A model generated the notes under the pieces. It worked only from the letters and a program-made list of their open reading frames with translations. It made no database searches and had not been told where the DNA came from. DNA of 64,000 bases from Microlunatus panaciterrae (GTDB taxonomy: Bacteria > Actinomycetota > Actinomycetes > Propionibacteriales > Propionibacteriaceae). A program made the position numbers and the translations under genes. Numbering within the stretch: the first letter of the stretch is position 1; each line of letters opens with the position of its first letter. Shown in pieces: positions 16,493 through 24,095 of the stretch. Location of the stretch: positions 2,728,001 to 2,792,000 of the forward strand of contig NZ_JAFBCF010000001.1 in the NCBI RefSeq assembly GCF_016907535.1, in the 5' to 3' direction.

Positions 16493-17518
16493 ATGCTTAT
16501 CGCACAACGCCCCACCTTGACCGAGGAGGTTGTCTCCGACAACCGGTCCCGGTTCTCCATCGAGCCGCTGGAGCCGGGCTTCGGCTACACGCTCGGCAAC
16601 TCGCTGCGTCGCACGCTGCTGTCGTCGATCCCCGGCGCGGCCGTGACCAGCATCAAGATCGACGGCAACCTGCACGAGTTCTCCACCTTGGAGGGCGTCG
16701 TCGAGGATGTCACCGAGATGATCCTCAACCTCAAGGGACTGGTCGTCTCCTCCGAAGAGGACGAGCCGGTCACGATGTACCTGCGCAAGGCCGGCGCCGG
16801 CGCGGTCACCGCAGCCGACATCGCACCGCCTGCCGGTGTCGAGGTGCACAACCCCGAGCTTCACATCGCCACCCTGAATGACACCGGCAAGCTCGAGATG
16901 GAGCTGGTGGTCGAGCGCGGCCGCGGCTACGTCTCTGCCGTGCAGAACAAGATGGCTGACGCGGAGATCGGCCGGATCCCGGTCGACTCCATCTACTCGC
17001 CGGTGCTGAAGGTGACGTACAAGGTGGAGGCCACCCGGGTCGAGCAGCGGACCGACTTCGATCGGCTGATCATCGACGTCGAGACCAAGTCGGCCATCCG
17101 CCCGCGCGACGCGGTCGCGTCCGCTGGTCGGACGCTGGTCGAGCTCTTCGGCCTGGCCCGTGAGCTGAACGTCGAGGCCGAGGGCATCGAGATCGGCCCT
17201 TCGCCGATCGACGAGCAGCTGGCCGCCGATCTGGCGCTGCCGGTCGAGGATCTGAACCTGACCGTGCGCTCCTACAACTGCCTCAAGCGTGAGGGCATCC
17301 ACACTGTCAGCGAGCTCGTCTCGCGCAGCGAGCAGGATCTGCTCGACATCCGCAACTTCGGCTCCAAGTCGATCGACGAGGTCAAGCTGAAGCTGCACGA
17401 AATGGGCCTGTCGCTCAAGGACAGCGCACCTGGCTTTGACCCGCTGACCGCCATCGGTCGGTACGACGATCTCGATGAGGAAGAAGAAGGCGACTTCACC
17501 GAGACCGAGCAGTACTGA
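16493..17518 (+). CDS. rpoA: DNA-directed RNA polymerase alpha subunit
   Basis: 341 residues from ATG at 16493, preceded by GGGGAAGGAAGAAGAAGAG; upstream in-frame codons lie beyond that site. The N-terminal dimerisation domain (residues 1-230, with [25 protein letters not shown]) and the C-terminal promoter-UP/activator domain (about 250-320, [37 protein letters not shown]) are complete. An acidic tail ends the protein. Confidence 0.98.
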   Translation: MLIAQRPTLTEEVVSDNRSRFSIEPLEPGFGYTLGNSLRRTLLSSIPGAAVTSIKIDGNLHEFSTLEGVVEDVTEMILNLKGLVVSSEEDEPVTMYLRKAGAGAVTAADIAPPAGVEVHNPELHIATLNDTGKLEMELVVERGRGYVSAVQNKMADAEIGRIPVDSIYSPVLKVTYKVEATRVEQRTDFDRLIIDVETKSAIRPRDAVASAGRTLVELFGLARELNVEAEGIEIGPSPIDEQLAADLALPVEDLNLTVRSYNCLKREGIHTVSELVSRSEQDLLDIRNFGSKSIDEVKLKLHEMGLSLKDSAPGFDPLTAIGRYDDLDEEEEGDFTETEQY

Positions 17519-17547
17519 GCTGGCTGAACCTACTGGAGAGATAAGAC

Positions 17548-18234
17548 ATGCCTACACCCACCAAGGGCGCTCGACTGGGCGGAAGCCCGTCCCACGAGCG
17601 GATCATCCTGGCCAACCTGGCCAGCCAGCTGTTCGAGCACTCCCGGATCGTGACCACCGAGGCGAAGGCCCGGCGGTTGCGTCCGCTCGCGGAGAAGCTG
17701 ATCACCAAGGCCAAGCGTGGCGATCTGCACGCCCGCCGTCAGGTGATGAGCACCATCCGGGACAAGTCCGTCGTGCACGTGCTGTTCACCGAGATCGCCC
17801 CGACCTTCGAGGGACGTGACGGCGGCTACACCCGCATCACCAAGGTTGGCCCGCGCAAGGGCGACAACGCGCCGATGGCCGTGATCGAGCTGGTCACGGA
17901 GTCCGTGGAGGACAGCCGGAAGGCGAACTCCCGGCCCACCGTCGCGGCCAAGAAGGCCGCTTCGGCCACCCCGGCCGCCCCGGCCGAGCGGGTGGAGCAG
18001 CCGACCGAAGCCGTCACGGCCGAGGAGACCGAGGCGACGTCGACCGACGCCAAGGACTACGGCGAGGGGTCCTTCCGCGGCGCCGAGCCGCCGGCCGGCT
18101 TCGAGATCAAGGGCAACGAGGACTCGATGAAGTACCACACCACCGAGTCGCAGTGGTACGACCAGACGATCGCGGAGGTCTGGTTCCAGTCTGAGGAGGC
18201 GGCCGAGGCCGCCGGTTTCAGCAAGGCCGGCTGA
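17548..18234 (+). CDS. rplQ: 50S ribosomal protein L17 fused to a C-terminal sunset domain
   Basis: 228 residues, about 100 more than ordinary L17. Residues 1-120 are the L17 core ([46 protein letters not shown]). An Ala/Pro/Glu-rich linker follows (about 125-170). The last 55 residues ([37 protein letters not shown]) match the small 'sunset' domain that actinobacteria append to ribosomal and other proteins. What the extra domain binds is unknown. A terminator follows at 18256. Confidence 0.94.
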   Translation: MPTPTKGARLGGSPSHERIILANLASQLFEHSRIVTTEAKARRLRPLAEKLITKAKRGDLHARRQVMSTIRDKSVVHVLFTEIAPTFEGRDGGYTRITKVGPRKGDNAPMAVIELVTESVEDSRKANSRPTVAAKKAASATPAAPAERVEQPTEAVTAEETEATSTDAKDYGEGSFRGAEPPAGFEIKGNEDSMKYHTTESQWYDQTIAEVWFQSEEAAEAAGFSKAG

Positions 18235-18255
18235 CCACCGATCGCAACGCCGACA

Positions 18256-18287
18256 CGGCGCCCACCCCACCGGGGCGGGCGCCGTTT
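18256..18287 (+). terminator. Terminator after rplQ
   Basis: CGGCGCCC (18256-18263) pairs with GGGCGCCG (18277-18284), with an inner CCCC/GGGG continuation after one A-C mismatch and a 3-base loop; TTT follows. It lies 22 bp after the rplQ stop and closes the infA-rplQ cluster. Confidence 0.7.
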
Positions 18288-18450
18288 CGGCGTTCCAGGG
18301 CGCTAGGGTCGAGCCGAGACGGCGCTCACAGCAATCCGTAGGGCAGCAGGACAACAGCGAAGGACAGGGATCATCAGCACGTACGAAGAGACCGCAGCCA
18401 TCCTCACCGGTGCCCGGAAGGCGGGAGCGTCCCTGGCCGGCTTCCCGGGC

Positions 18451-19173
18451 GTGCTGCCGGACGATCTCGCCGGGGCCTACGCCATCCAGGACCGGGGGAT
18501 CGACCTGTGGGCCGACCGGCTGGTGGGCTGGAAGGTGGGCTACATCCCGGTCGAGAAGCGCGAACGCTCCGGCGCGGACCGGCTGCTCGGGCCCATCTGG
18601 GCAGGTCAGACCGCCGCCCAGCAGGGCAGCGAGCCGGCGCCCTTCGAGGTCTTCGGCCAAGGCTTCGCCGCAGTTGAGGCCGAGTTCGTGCTCCGGATGG
18701 AGGCCGATCAGCCGACCGATCGGGTGGACTGGACGGCTGAGCAGGCGAGAGCCCATCCGGCCACTCTGCTGCTGGGGATGGAGGTGGCGAGCAGCCCGCT
18801 GCCCGACATCAATGACCTTGGCCCGCTGGTCATCACCGCGGACTTCGGCAACAACAACGGCCTGCTGCTCGGACCGGAGATCGCGAACTGGACCGAACTC
18901 GATGAGATCGAGTTGGTGGCGGAGACGGAGATCGACGGGTCTGTCGTCGGCCGGGCCACTGCGGCGCAGATCCCCGGCGGGCTCGGTCAGGCCTTCGCGT
19001 TCGCGCTGAGCACGCTGGCCCGTAGGGGCCGGCCGCTGCTGGCTGGCCAGCTGGTGGCCACCGGCAACATCACCGGAATCCACCCGGTGCAACCCGGATC
19101 CGTCTGCCGAGTGAGCGCGCCCGGGTGGGGCGCGCTCACCGGACAGGCGGTCCAGGCTGCACCTCGGTCTTAG
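18451..19173 (+). CDS. 2-keto-4-pentenoate hydratase-like protein (FAH superfamily)
   Basis: 240 residues from the first canonical start (GTG at 18451). YAIQDRGIDLWADRLVGWKVGYI, then FAAVEAEFVLRM and MEVASSPLPDI match MhpD/hydratase-decarboxylase proteins that bind a divalent metal and act on 2-hydroxypentadienoate-type acids. Family members have about 25-40 residues before YAIQ. In this frame good protein sequence (STYEETAAILTGARKAGASLAGFPGV) extends up to an ATC at 18373 preceded by AGGACAGGG, with no ATG, GTG or TTG. The gene may use an AUC start or may have lost its start. The last four codons fall in sequence shared with the second binding-protein locus. Confidence 0.78.
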   Translation: MLPDDLAGAYAIQDRGIDLWADRLVGWKVGYIPVEKRERSGADRLLGPIWAGQTAAQQGSEPAPFEVFGQGFAAVEAEFVLRMEADQPTDRVDWTAEQARAHPATLLLGMEVASSPLPDINDLGPLVITADFGNNNGLLLGPEIANWTELDEIELVAETEIDGSVVGRATAAQIPGGLGQAFAFALSTLARRGRPLLAGQLVATGNITGIHPVQPGSVCRVSAPGWGALTGQAVQAAPRS

Positions 19174-20939
19174 GTGCCGACCTTCTTGATCTTGAAGAGC
19201 CAGGTGATGCCGGCTCCTTGCCACATGGGTGGGGCGTAGGGGTTGGCTTCGGTGGGGAAGCCGGTCCAGTTGGATTCGTTGAACTCGTAGAACTCGAGTG
19301 GGCGGTACATGAGGGGGACGACGGGGATGGTTTGGCGGTAGATGGCGTCGAGCTTTTGGTAGATGGTTTTGCGTTCGTCGTCGGTGGTGGCTGCGCCGGC
19401 GTCGTCGAGGAGCTTGGGGACGTCGGGGTGCTTGAAGCGGGTGAAGTTGTAGAAGGTGGTTTTGCCGACGGGGGCGGCGCCGCGGTCGTCGAGGAGGTCG
19501 CGGAAGCGGCTCCAGGGGCTGGCGGGGCTGACGCCGGAGGCGCTCCAGCAGGCGAGTTGGAAGTCGCCGTTCTGCATTTTGGAGGTGACGTTGGGTGCTT
19601 GGGGGAACTCGGTTTTGACGTCGATGCCGACGGCTTGGCAGGACTTGGCGACGATTTCGCAGGCGGTGTTCCAGTCGGTCCAGCCGGTGGGGGTGATCAG
19701 GGTCCAGGGGCCGAGTCGGGTGCCGTCGGGGAGTTTGTAGATGCCGTCGGAGCCCTTCTTGGCCTTGAGCTCCTTCTCCAGGATCTCAACGGCCTTGTTC
19801 TTGTCGAACGTCCAGCCGTCCTTGGCCACGGCATCCTTGTCGTAGAACGCCTCCTCGAAGCCGGTGGGCAGGATGAGGCTGGCGTTGGCCGGTTCGGAGT
19901 AGTCCGACATGGCGGTGCTGGCGATGTTGGGGGTGTCGATGGCGTAGGCGATGGCCTGGCGGACCTTGGGGTTGTCGAGGCCCTTGACGGTCTGGTTGAT
20001 CTGCAGCAGCGGGATGTTGCCCGGCAGGTAGTAGGGCTTCTCCTTCAGCCAGGTGTGGATCGGCTTCTTCTTGTCCTCCCACATCTTCCAGATCTGCGGC
20101 GTGAACTGCTGGCTCGCGTCGATATCACCGCTCTGCAGCTTGATGTCCCCGTCATTGCCCGTCTTGAAGACCGGATGCACCACGGCAGTCATCGCCGGTG
20201 TCCCGAAGATGGCCTTGCCCCAGTAGTCGTCACGCCGCTTCAGCGTGATCTGGGTCTGGTCGTACTTGTCGAGCAGGAACGGTCCGGAGCCGACGGGTTT
20301 GGTGTTGGCCTGCTTGGCGAGGGTCTTGGCGGTGGCGAACTCTTCCCAGATGTGTTTGGGGATGATGTAGGTGCCGGCGATGGCGTTCTTGACCGGGAGC
20401 GGGTTGAACGGTTTGGCCTTGACCTTGAACTCGACGGTGCGGGGGTCGGTGGCGCTGACCGATTCCAGGTATTCCCACACGTTGGAGTAGGACAGAGACG
20501 CGTCCTTGGCGATCTCGAAGGTGAAGACGACGTCGTCGGCGGTGAGGTCCTTGCCGTCGGACCATTTGGTGCCTTCTTGGAGGGCGACGGTGAAGGACTT
20601 GCCGCCGTCGTTCTCCTTCAGCTCGGTGCCGAGGCCGGGCTGGAGTGAGCCGTCGACCATGTTGAAGCGGACCAGCGTCTCATAGATCAGCTGGATGCTT
20701 CCGCCACCCGTCGGCCAGGCTGGTGAGGGGCCGACCGGGTTGAAGTTGGTCGGCGGGCCCCACTGGAACCCGGAGACGAACAGCGTCTCCCCGGCAGCAC
20801 CGGGTCGGCCCTTGGCAGCACCGTTCACGTCGTTGCCGGTCTTGGCGGTGCCGCAGCCGGCCGCGCCGAGGCCGACCGCCGCGCCACCGAGCGCGAGGCC
20901 GCTGATGCTCAGAAACCTCCGACGGCTGGTCTCCCAGCC
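19161..20939. repeat. Repeat copy A: duplicated binding-protein tract
   Basis: From 19161 this tract matches 30960 onward (offset 11799). By eye there is no difference over the first 627 bp (19161-19787). Short divergent islands then alternate with near-identical stretches up to about 20939, just inside the Tat signal region. Divergent islands encode residues about 369-394 and 240-307. Confidence 0.9.
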
Positions 20940-20969
20940 GGTGCGGGTACCGAGTTCGGTGGCCGTCAT
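19170..20969 (-). CDS. ABC transporter substrate-binding protein, family 5 (copy A)
   Basis: 599 residues. A twin-arginine signal (TSRRRFLSISG, arginines 16-18) ends in a lipobox (GAAGC, Cys39), so it is exported folded and lipid-anchored. The mature part has the family-5 (DppA/OppA-like) features TDxxxEFKVKAKPFNP, RQAIAYAIDTPNI and PVVPLMYRP. No transporter genes adjoin it; the ATG overlaps the upstream dioxygenase stop (ATGA). It is nearly identical to the binding protein at 30969-32807 and may serve the same importer. Codons in the shared tracts use CAA, GAA, AAA and CCA more than neighbouring genes do. Confidence 0.9.
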   Translation of the reverse strand: MTATELGTRTGWETSRRRFLSISGLALGGAAVGLGAAGCGTAKTGNDVNGAAKGRPGAAGETLFVSGFQWGPPTNFNPVGPSPAWPTGGGSIQLIYETLVRFNMVDGSLQPGLGTELKENDGGKSFTVALQEGTKWSDGKDLTADDVVFTFEIAKDASLSYSNVWEYLESVSATDPRTVEFKVKAKPFNPLPVKNAIAGTYIIPKHIWEEFATAKTLAKQANTKPVGSGPFLLDKYDQTQITLKRRDDYWGKAIFGTPAMTAVVHPVFKTGNDGDIKLQSGDIDASQQFTPQIWKMWEDKKKPIHTWLKEKPYYLPGNIPLLQINQTVKGLDNPKVRQAIAYAIDTPNIASTAMSDYSEPANASLILPTGFEEAFYDKDAVAKDGWTFDKNKAVEILEKELKAKKGSDGIYKLPDGTRLGPWTLITPTGWTDWNTACEIVAKSCQAVGIDVKTEFPQAPNVTSKMQNGDFQLACWSASGVSPASPWSRFRDLLDDRGAAPVGKTTFYNFTRFKHPDVPKLLDDAGAATTDDERKTIYQKLDAIYRQTIPVVPLMYRPLEFYEFNESNWTGFPTEANPYAPPMWQGAGITWLFKIKKVGT

Positions 20970-21865
20970 CGGTCGCAGCCTCCGTCCTTGTCCGGGCGGG
21001 AGTAGGGCCGGCTGATGTCGGCCAGACCCTTGTAGGCGTACGGATCCTCGCCCGCGATCATCACGATGTCGCGGTAGTCGGTGATCGCCATGTGTTCTCC
21101 CTGCTGCGGCTGCCGCCAGGGCAGCAGCGACTCTGCGCTCATGTAGTGGTTGGCGAGCGCCCGGCGGTAACCGTGCTTGCCGGAGTTCTGCAGCGAGCGG
21201 TGCAGCAGGTAGCCGTTGAAGATGACGGCGGTCCCGGCGGGGATCTCGACCGGCACCGAGTCGGCGTCGCTGTAGGGGAAGTCGTACGCCTCGGTGGTGC
21301 AGTCGAATCGCGGGTCGTCCTGCTCACGGGCCGGGTAGATCACGCCGCGGCGATGCGATCCGGGCAGCACCCAGAGGCAGCCGTTCTCGATGGTGGCGTC
21401 GTCCAGGGCGATCCAGACAGCGGTCAGCGACCGATCGCGGGTCGGGATGAAGAACTCGTCCTGATGCCAGGCCTGGCCGGGCTTGCCCTCCGACTTGATG
21501 AACAACATCGACTGCATGGCCTTGACGTTGGGCCCGATCACACCGGTCAGCGCTGCCGCGATCCGCGGGTTCTTCAACGCCCGCAGTGCCACCTCCGACA
21601 CCTTGTGCGGGTAGTGGATGCAGAGGAAACGCCGCAGCAGGTCCTCGCTGGACTCGGTCCCGCTGACCGGACGCTGGGCGTCGATCTCGCCGAGGTCGCC
21701 GCGGCAGAGCCGCTCCGCCTCGGCGTTGATCTCGGCGACCTCGGCCGGGCTGAGGGCGTTGCCCAACAGCGCGAAGCCGTTCTCGTGGTAGTAGTCCACC
21801 AGGTCGGGGCCCGCCTGGTCGAAGATGGTGAGGGGGCGTTGCTGCTGTTCGGTCGCGGTGGTCAC
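20966..21865 (-). CDS. Phytanoyl-CoA dioxygenase family protein (1)
   Basis: 299 residues from GTG at 21865, preceded by GAAAGGAAC. It is a 2-oxoglutarate/Fe(II)-dependent oxygenase: H134 and D136 (AWHQDEFF) and the distal H222 (LLHRSLQNSG) form the iron triad, and the arginines at about 234-235 are placed for 2-oxoglutarate. The substrate is unknown; bacterial members hydroxylate many small molecules, not just phytanoyl-CoA. It forms an operon with the binding-protein gene and is divergent from an AraC regulator 128 bp away. Confidence 0.88.
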   Translation of the reverse strand: MTTATEQQQRPLTIFDQAGPDLVDYYHENGFALLGNALSPAEVAEINAEAERLCRGDLGEIDAQRPVSGTESSEDLLRRFLCIHYPHKVSEVALRALKNPRIAAALTGVIGPNVKAMQSMLFIKSEGKPGQAWHQDEFFIPTRDRSLTAVWIALDDATIENGCLWVLPGSHRRGVIYPAREQDDPRFDCTTEAYDFPYSDADSVPVEIPAGTAVIFNGYLLHRSLQNSGKHGYRRALANHYMSAESLLPWRQPQQGEHMAITDYRDIVMIAGEDPYAYKGLADISRPYSRPDKDGGCDR

Positions 21866-21981
21866 CGGAGTTCCTTTCTCGTCTTGGCACAGAAGACCGC
21901 GGGCCACAGCCGTAGCGTGCCGCGCGGTGTACTCAAACTCGCAGATTCCGGTGGCGGATCCAATGCCACTACCACGCGCAT

Positions 21982-21987
21982 TACTAT
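21982..21987 (+). promoter_or_regulatory. -10 box (TACTAT) for leaderless araC-type gene 1
   Basis: TACTAT is followed by six bases and GTG at 21994. It overlaps the palindrome at 21983-21995, so a regulator bound there would block its own transcription. Confidence 0.5.
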
Positions 21988-21995
21988 CTGATAGT
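21983..21995. promoter_or_regulatory. 13-bp palindrome over araC-type start, candidate operator
   Basis: ACTATCTGATAGT is a perfect odd-centred palindrome that covers the -10 box and the start codon of the AraC-family gene. It lies in the short region between this gene and the divergent dioxygenase. Confidence 0.4.
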
Positions 21996-22902
21996 GACAT
22001 TGCCGACCCTTCAGGTGGTGACCCGGAGCCGGGTTCTGGTTGCCGACTACCGCCCCGGTTCGAGCTATGGACCGCGGCTGTTGACGGACTTCGAGCTGGT
22101 CTGGCTGTTGGAGGGCAGCGCGGTGTGGCGATCGCAGCAGCTCGATGCCGCCGGGGCCGTGCTGGCCGAGGACAGCCAGTTGCTGCGCCCCGGCATGATC
22201 GCACTGGCCCGGGCCGGCACCCGGGACTCCTACCAGTGGGATCGGGACCGGAGCTCTCGGCATGCTTATGTTCACTTCCAGGTGCTCGAGCTGGGCGCCC
22301 TGCCACCGGCAGCCGACTGGCCGACGGTCCGTCAGCTGTCGGGCATCCCCATCCTGCAGGGTCTCAGCAGCTATCTGCTGGAGTTGGCCGGCTCGGAGTC
22401 CGAGGCGGCTCGGCGGCGCAGCGACGAGATGGTGCAGCTGCTGCTGGACATCTTCGTCACCGGCCCGCTCGGACCGGGTTTCCCCCAGTTGCCGGGTCAT
22501 GTCGCGGAGGTGGTCGAGTACGTGCGCCGGGTGTGGAGCACCAGTGGGATGCGGATCGTGACGGCCGACGAGATCGCCGAGGCGGCGAACGTCTCGGTCG
22601 GGCACCTGTTCCGGCTGTTCCGGGACAGCTATGGCTGCGGTCCGGTGCGGGCGCTGGAACTGGTCCGGCTGGCGCGGGCCGCCGTCTCGCTGCAGCGCAG
22701 CAATGCCACCATCGCCGAGATCGCCGAGCGCAGTGGCTACAGCAACCCGTACCACTTCTCGCGGCGGTTCGCCCAGGTCTATGCCACGCCTCCCGGCGCC
22801 TTCCGGAAGGGCTCATCCGGAGCGGATCCGCTGGCGCCGCTCAAGGAGTCGCGGCTGCTTCCGATGGCGCATCTGTTGCTGAACACCGCTGTGGCCGGTT
22901 GA
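21994..22902 (+). CDS. AraC family transcriptional regulator (1)
   Basis: 302 residues. The N-terminal half is a cupin-like sensing domain (WLLEGSAVWRSQQ, LRPGMIALARAGT, HAYVHFQV). The C-terminal half (about 185-285) has two helix-turn-helix motifs: ITADEIAEAANVSVGHLFRLFRDSYG-like, then IAEIAERSGYSNPYHFSRRFAQVYATPPGAFR, the classical AraC signature. It is divergent from the dioxygenase/binding-protein pair and is the likely local regulator of it. GTG start with leaderless promoter geometry. Confidence 0.9.
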   Translation: MTLPTLQVVTRSRVLVADYRPGSSYGPRLLTDFELVWLLEGSAVWRSQQLDAAGAVLAEDSQLLRPGMIALARAGTRDSYQWDRDRSSRHAYVHFQVLELGALPPAADWPTVRQLSGIPILQGLSSYLLELAGSESEAARRRSDEMVQLLLDIFVTGPLGPGFPQLPGHVAEVVEYVRRVWSTSGMRIVTADEIAEAANVSVGHLFRLFRDSYGCGPVRALELVRLARAAVSLQRSNATIAEIAERSGYSNPYHFSRRFAQVYATPPGAFRKGSSGADPLAPLKESRLLPMAHLLLNTAVAG

Positions 22903-22916
22903 CTCGCGCCAGCTGG

Positions 22917-23867
22917 TCAGCGGGTGAGCCTGCTCACCCAGTAGTGCGTCTGCGGGGTCGGGGGAGTGTTGAACCGGGCATTGGGGAGATAGAGACTCCG
23001 GCCGAACGAGGCGACAGTGGTGGGGATGTCAAAGTCCGGGCTGGTCAGCCGGTCGACCAACCTGGCTCGGGTGCCGGAGTGGTTGAGGGTGAGCACGGCC
23101 ACCGAGTTCAGCTGGTTCTGCACCACATAGAGCCGGCGGCCCTGGCGGAGAAGCCCATCGCCGTTCTGCAGCAGGGTCCCGCCGAGGTCGACCCTGGTCG
23201 CGACGCCGGTGCGCTGGTTCACGCGGAACAGGTAGCCGGTGGTCGACTGCACCACCAGCAATCCTCGTCGGTCGGGGGTGGTGACGATCCCGTTGGCGTT
23301 GAAGCCCGCCTGCTGCACCCAGTCGCCGGTCAGCGTCAGCCGGATCACCTTCGAGGAGGCGGGTAGCCGACCGTGGCGACCGAGAGGAAGCCCGTAGAGC
23401 TGAGCCTGCTGTGAGTCGGTGAACCAGACGGTGCGACCGGCGATCACGACGTCGTTGACGAAGCTGGCGCCGGTGGTGAACGAGTAGGTCCGCAGCGTCC
23501 GGCCGGTGCGGATGTCGACCACACGGCCGTTACCGGCCGGTCCGCCGGCCACGAACAGCCGGCCCCGTCGGTCGGCCTTAAGACCGACGGCCGGCGTACC
23601 CGGCCCCTGGCTGATCACCTTGCCTGCGCCGGTGCGCAGGTTGGCCGCGTAGATGTCGCCGTCGACCAGCGACCCAAGGTAGGCCACCGCGCCCTTCCCG
23701 ACGGTGATGCCTTCCGGCTGGAATCCGTCCGGCAGCGCGATCCGGGTGGGAAACACCGTCCGATGCGGGCTGCCGGGATGGGCCACAGCCGTACCCGCAA
23801 GCGCGAGGCTCAGCAGGGCGGCCAGCACTGCTGTCCACAGCAGGCGGAGGGTCGAGCGTGCTGTCAT
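22917..23867 (-). CDS. Secreted SMP-30/NHL-like beta-propeller protein
   Basis: 316 residues. A Sec signal peptide (MTARSTLRLLWTAVLAALLSLAL, cleavage near AVA-HPG) is followed by repeated propeller strands (GQPEGITV-like, GLKADRRGRLFVAGG, NDVVIAGRTVWFTDSQQ, NGIVTTPDRRGLLVVQS, GDGLLRQGRRLYVVQN). It resembles the gluconolactonase/SMP-30 and NHL folds. The function is unknown; relatives are sometimes labelled superoxide dismutase, which nothing in the sequence supports. AGGAGTTGGACA precedes the ATG. It converges on the AraC gene with a 14-bp gap. Confidence 0.78.
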   Translation of the reverse strand: MTARSTLRLLWTAVLAALLSLALAGTAVAHPGSPHRTVFPTRIALPDGFQPEGITVGKGAVAYLGSLVDGDIYAANLRTGAGKVISQGPGTPAVGLKADRRGRLFVAGGPAGNGRVVDIRTGRTLRTYSFTTGASFVNDVVIAGRTVWFTDSQQAQLYGLPLGRHGRLPASSKVIRLTLTGDWVQQAGFNANGIVTTPDRRGLLVVQSTTGYLFRVNQRTGVATRVDLGGTLLQNGDGLLRQGRRLYVVQNQLNSVAVLTLNHSGTRARLVDRLTSPDFDIPTTVASFGRSLYLPNARFNTPPTPQTHYWVSRLTR

Positions 23868-24095
23868 TGTCCAACTCCTGCCCGTACAGGCGCGCCCGGG
23901 ACTGGCGCCAGAGCCTCAGACTACGACCGGGCGTCACGCGTCCGATACCCCTGCGGGACACGGAACAATTGTTCGTTCGCCGGGCGGGATTGGTAGGCTA
24001 CCTCCGCGCGAGGTGGGGTTCTCCGTACGCCAGCCGACCTGGGGGCACTGCTGAGGTTCGGTGTGCCGGTCCGTTCGTCGAGGCTAGGAGGACGT

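Noticed and set aside
19125-20648. Open frame of 507 residues opposite binding-protein copy A, with a near copy at 30921-32447
   Set aside because: It is the antisense shadow of the duplicated binding-protein gene. The protein is a low-complexity run of G, V, E, L and D without domain features, and its duplication follows from the duplicated sense gene.
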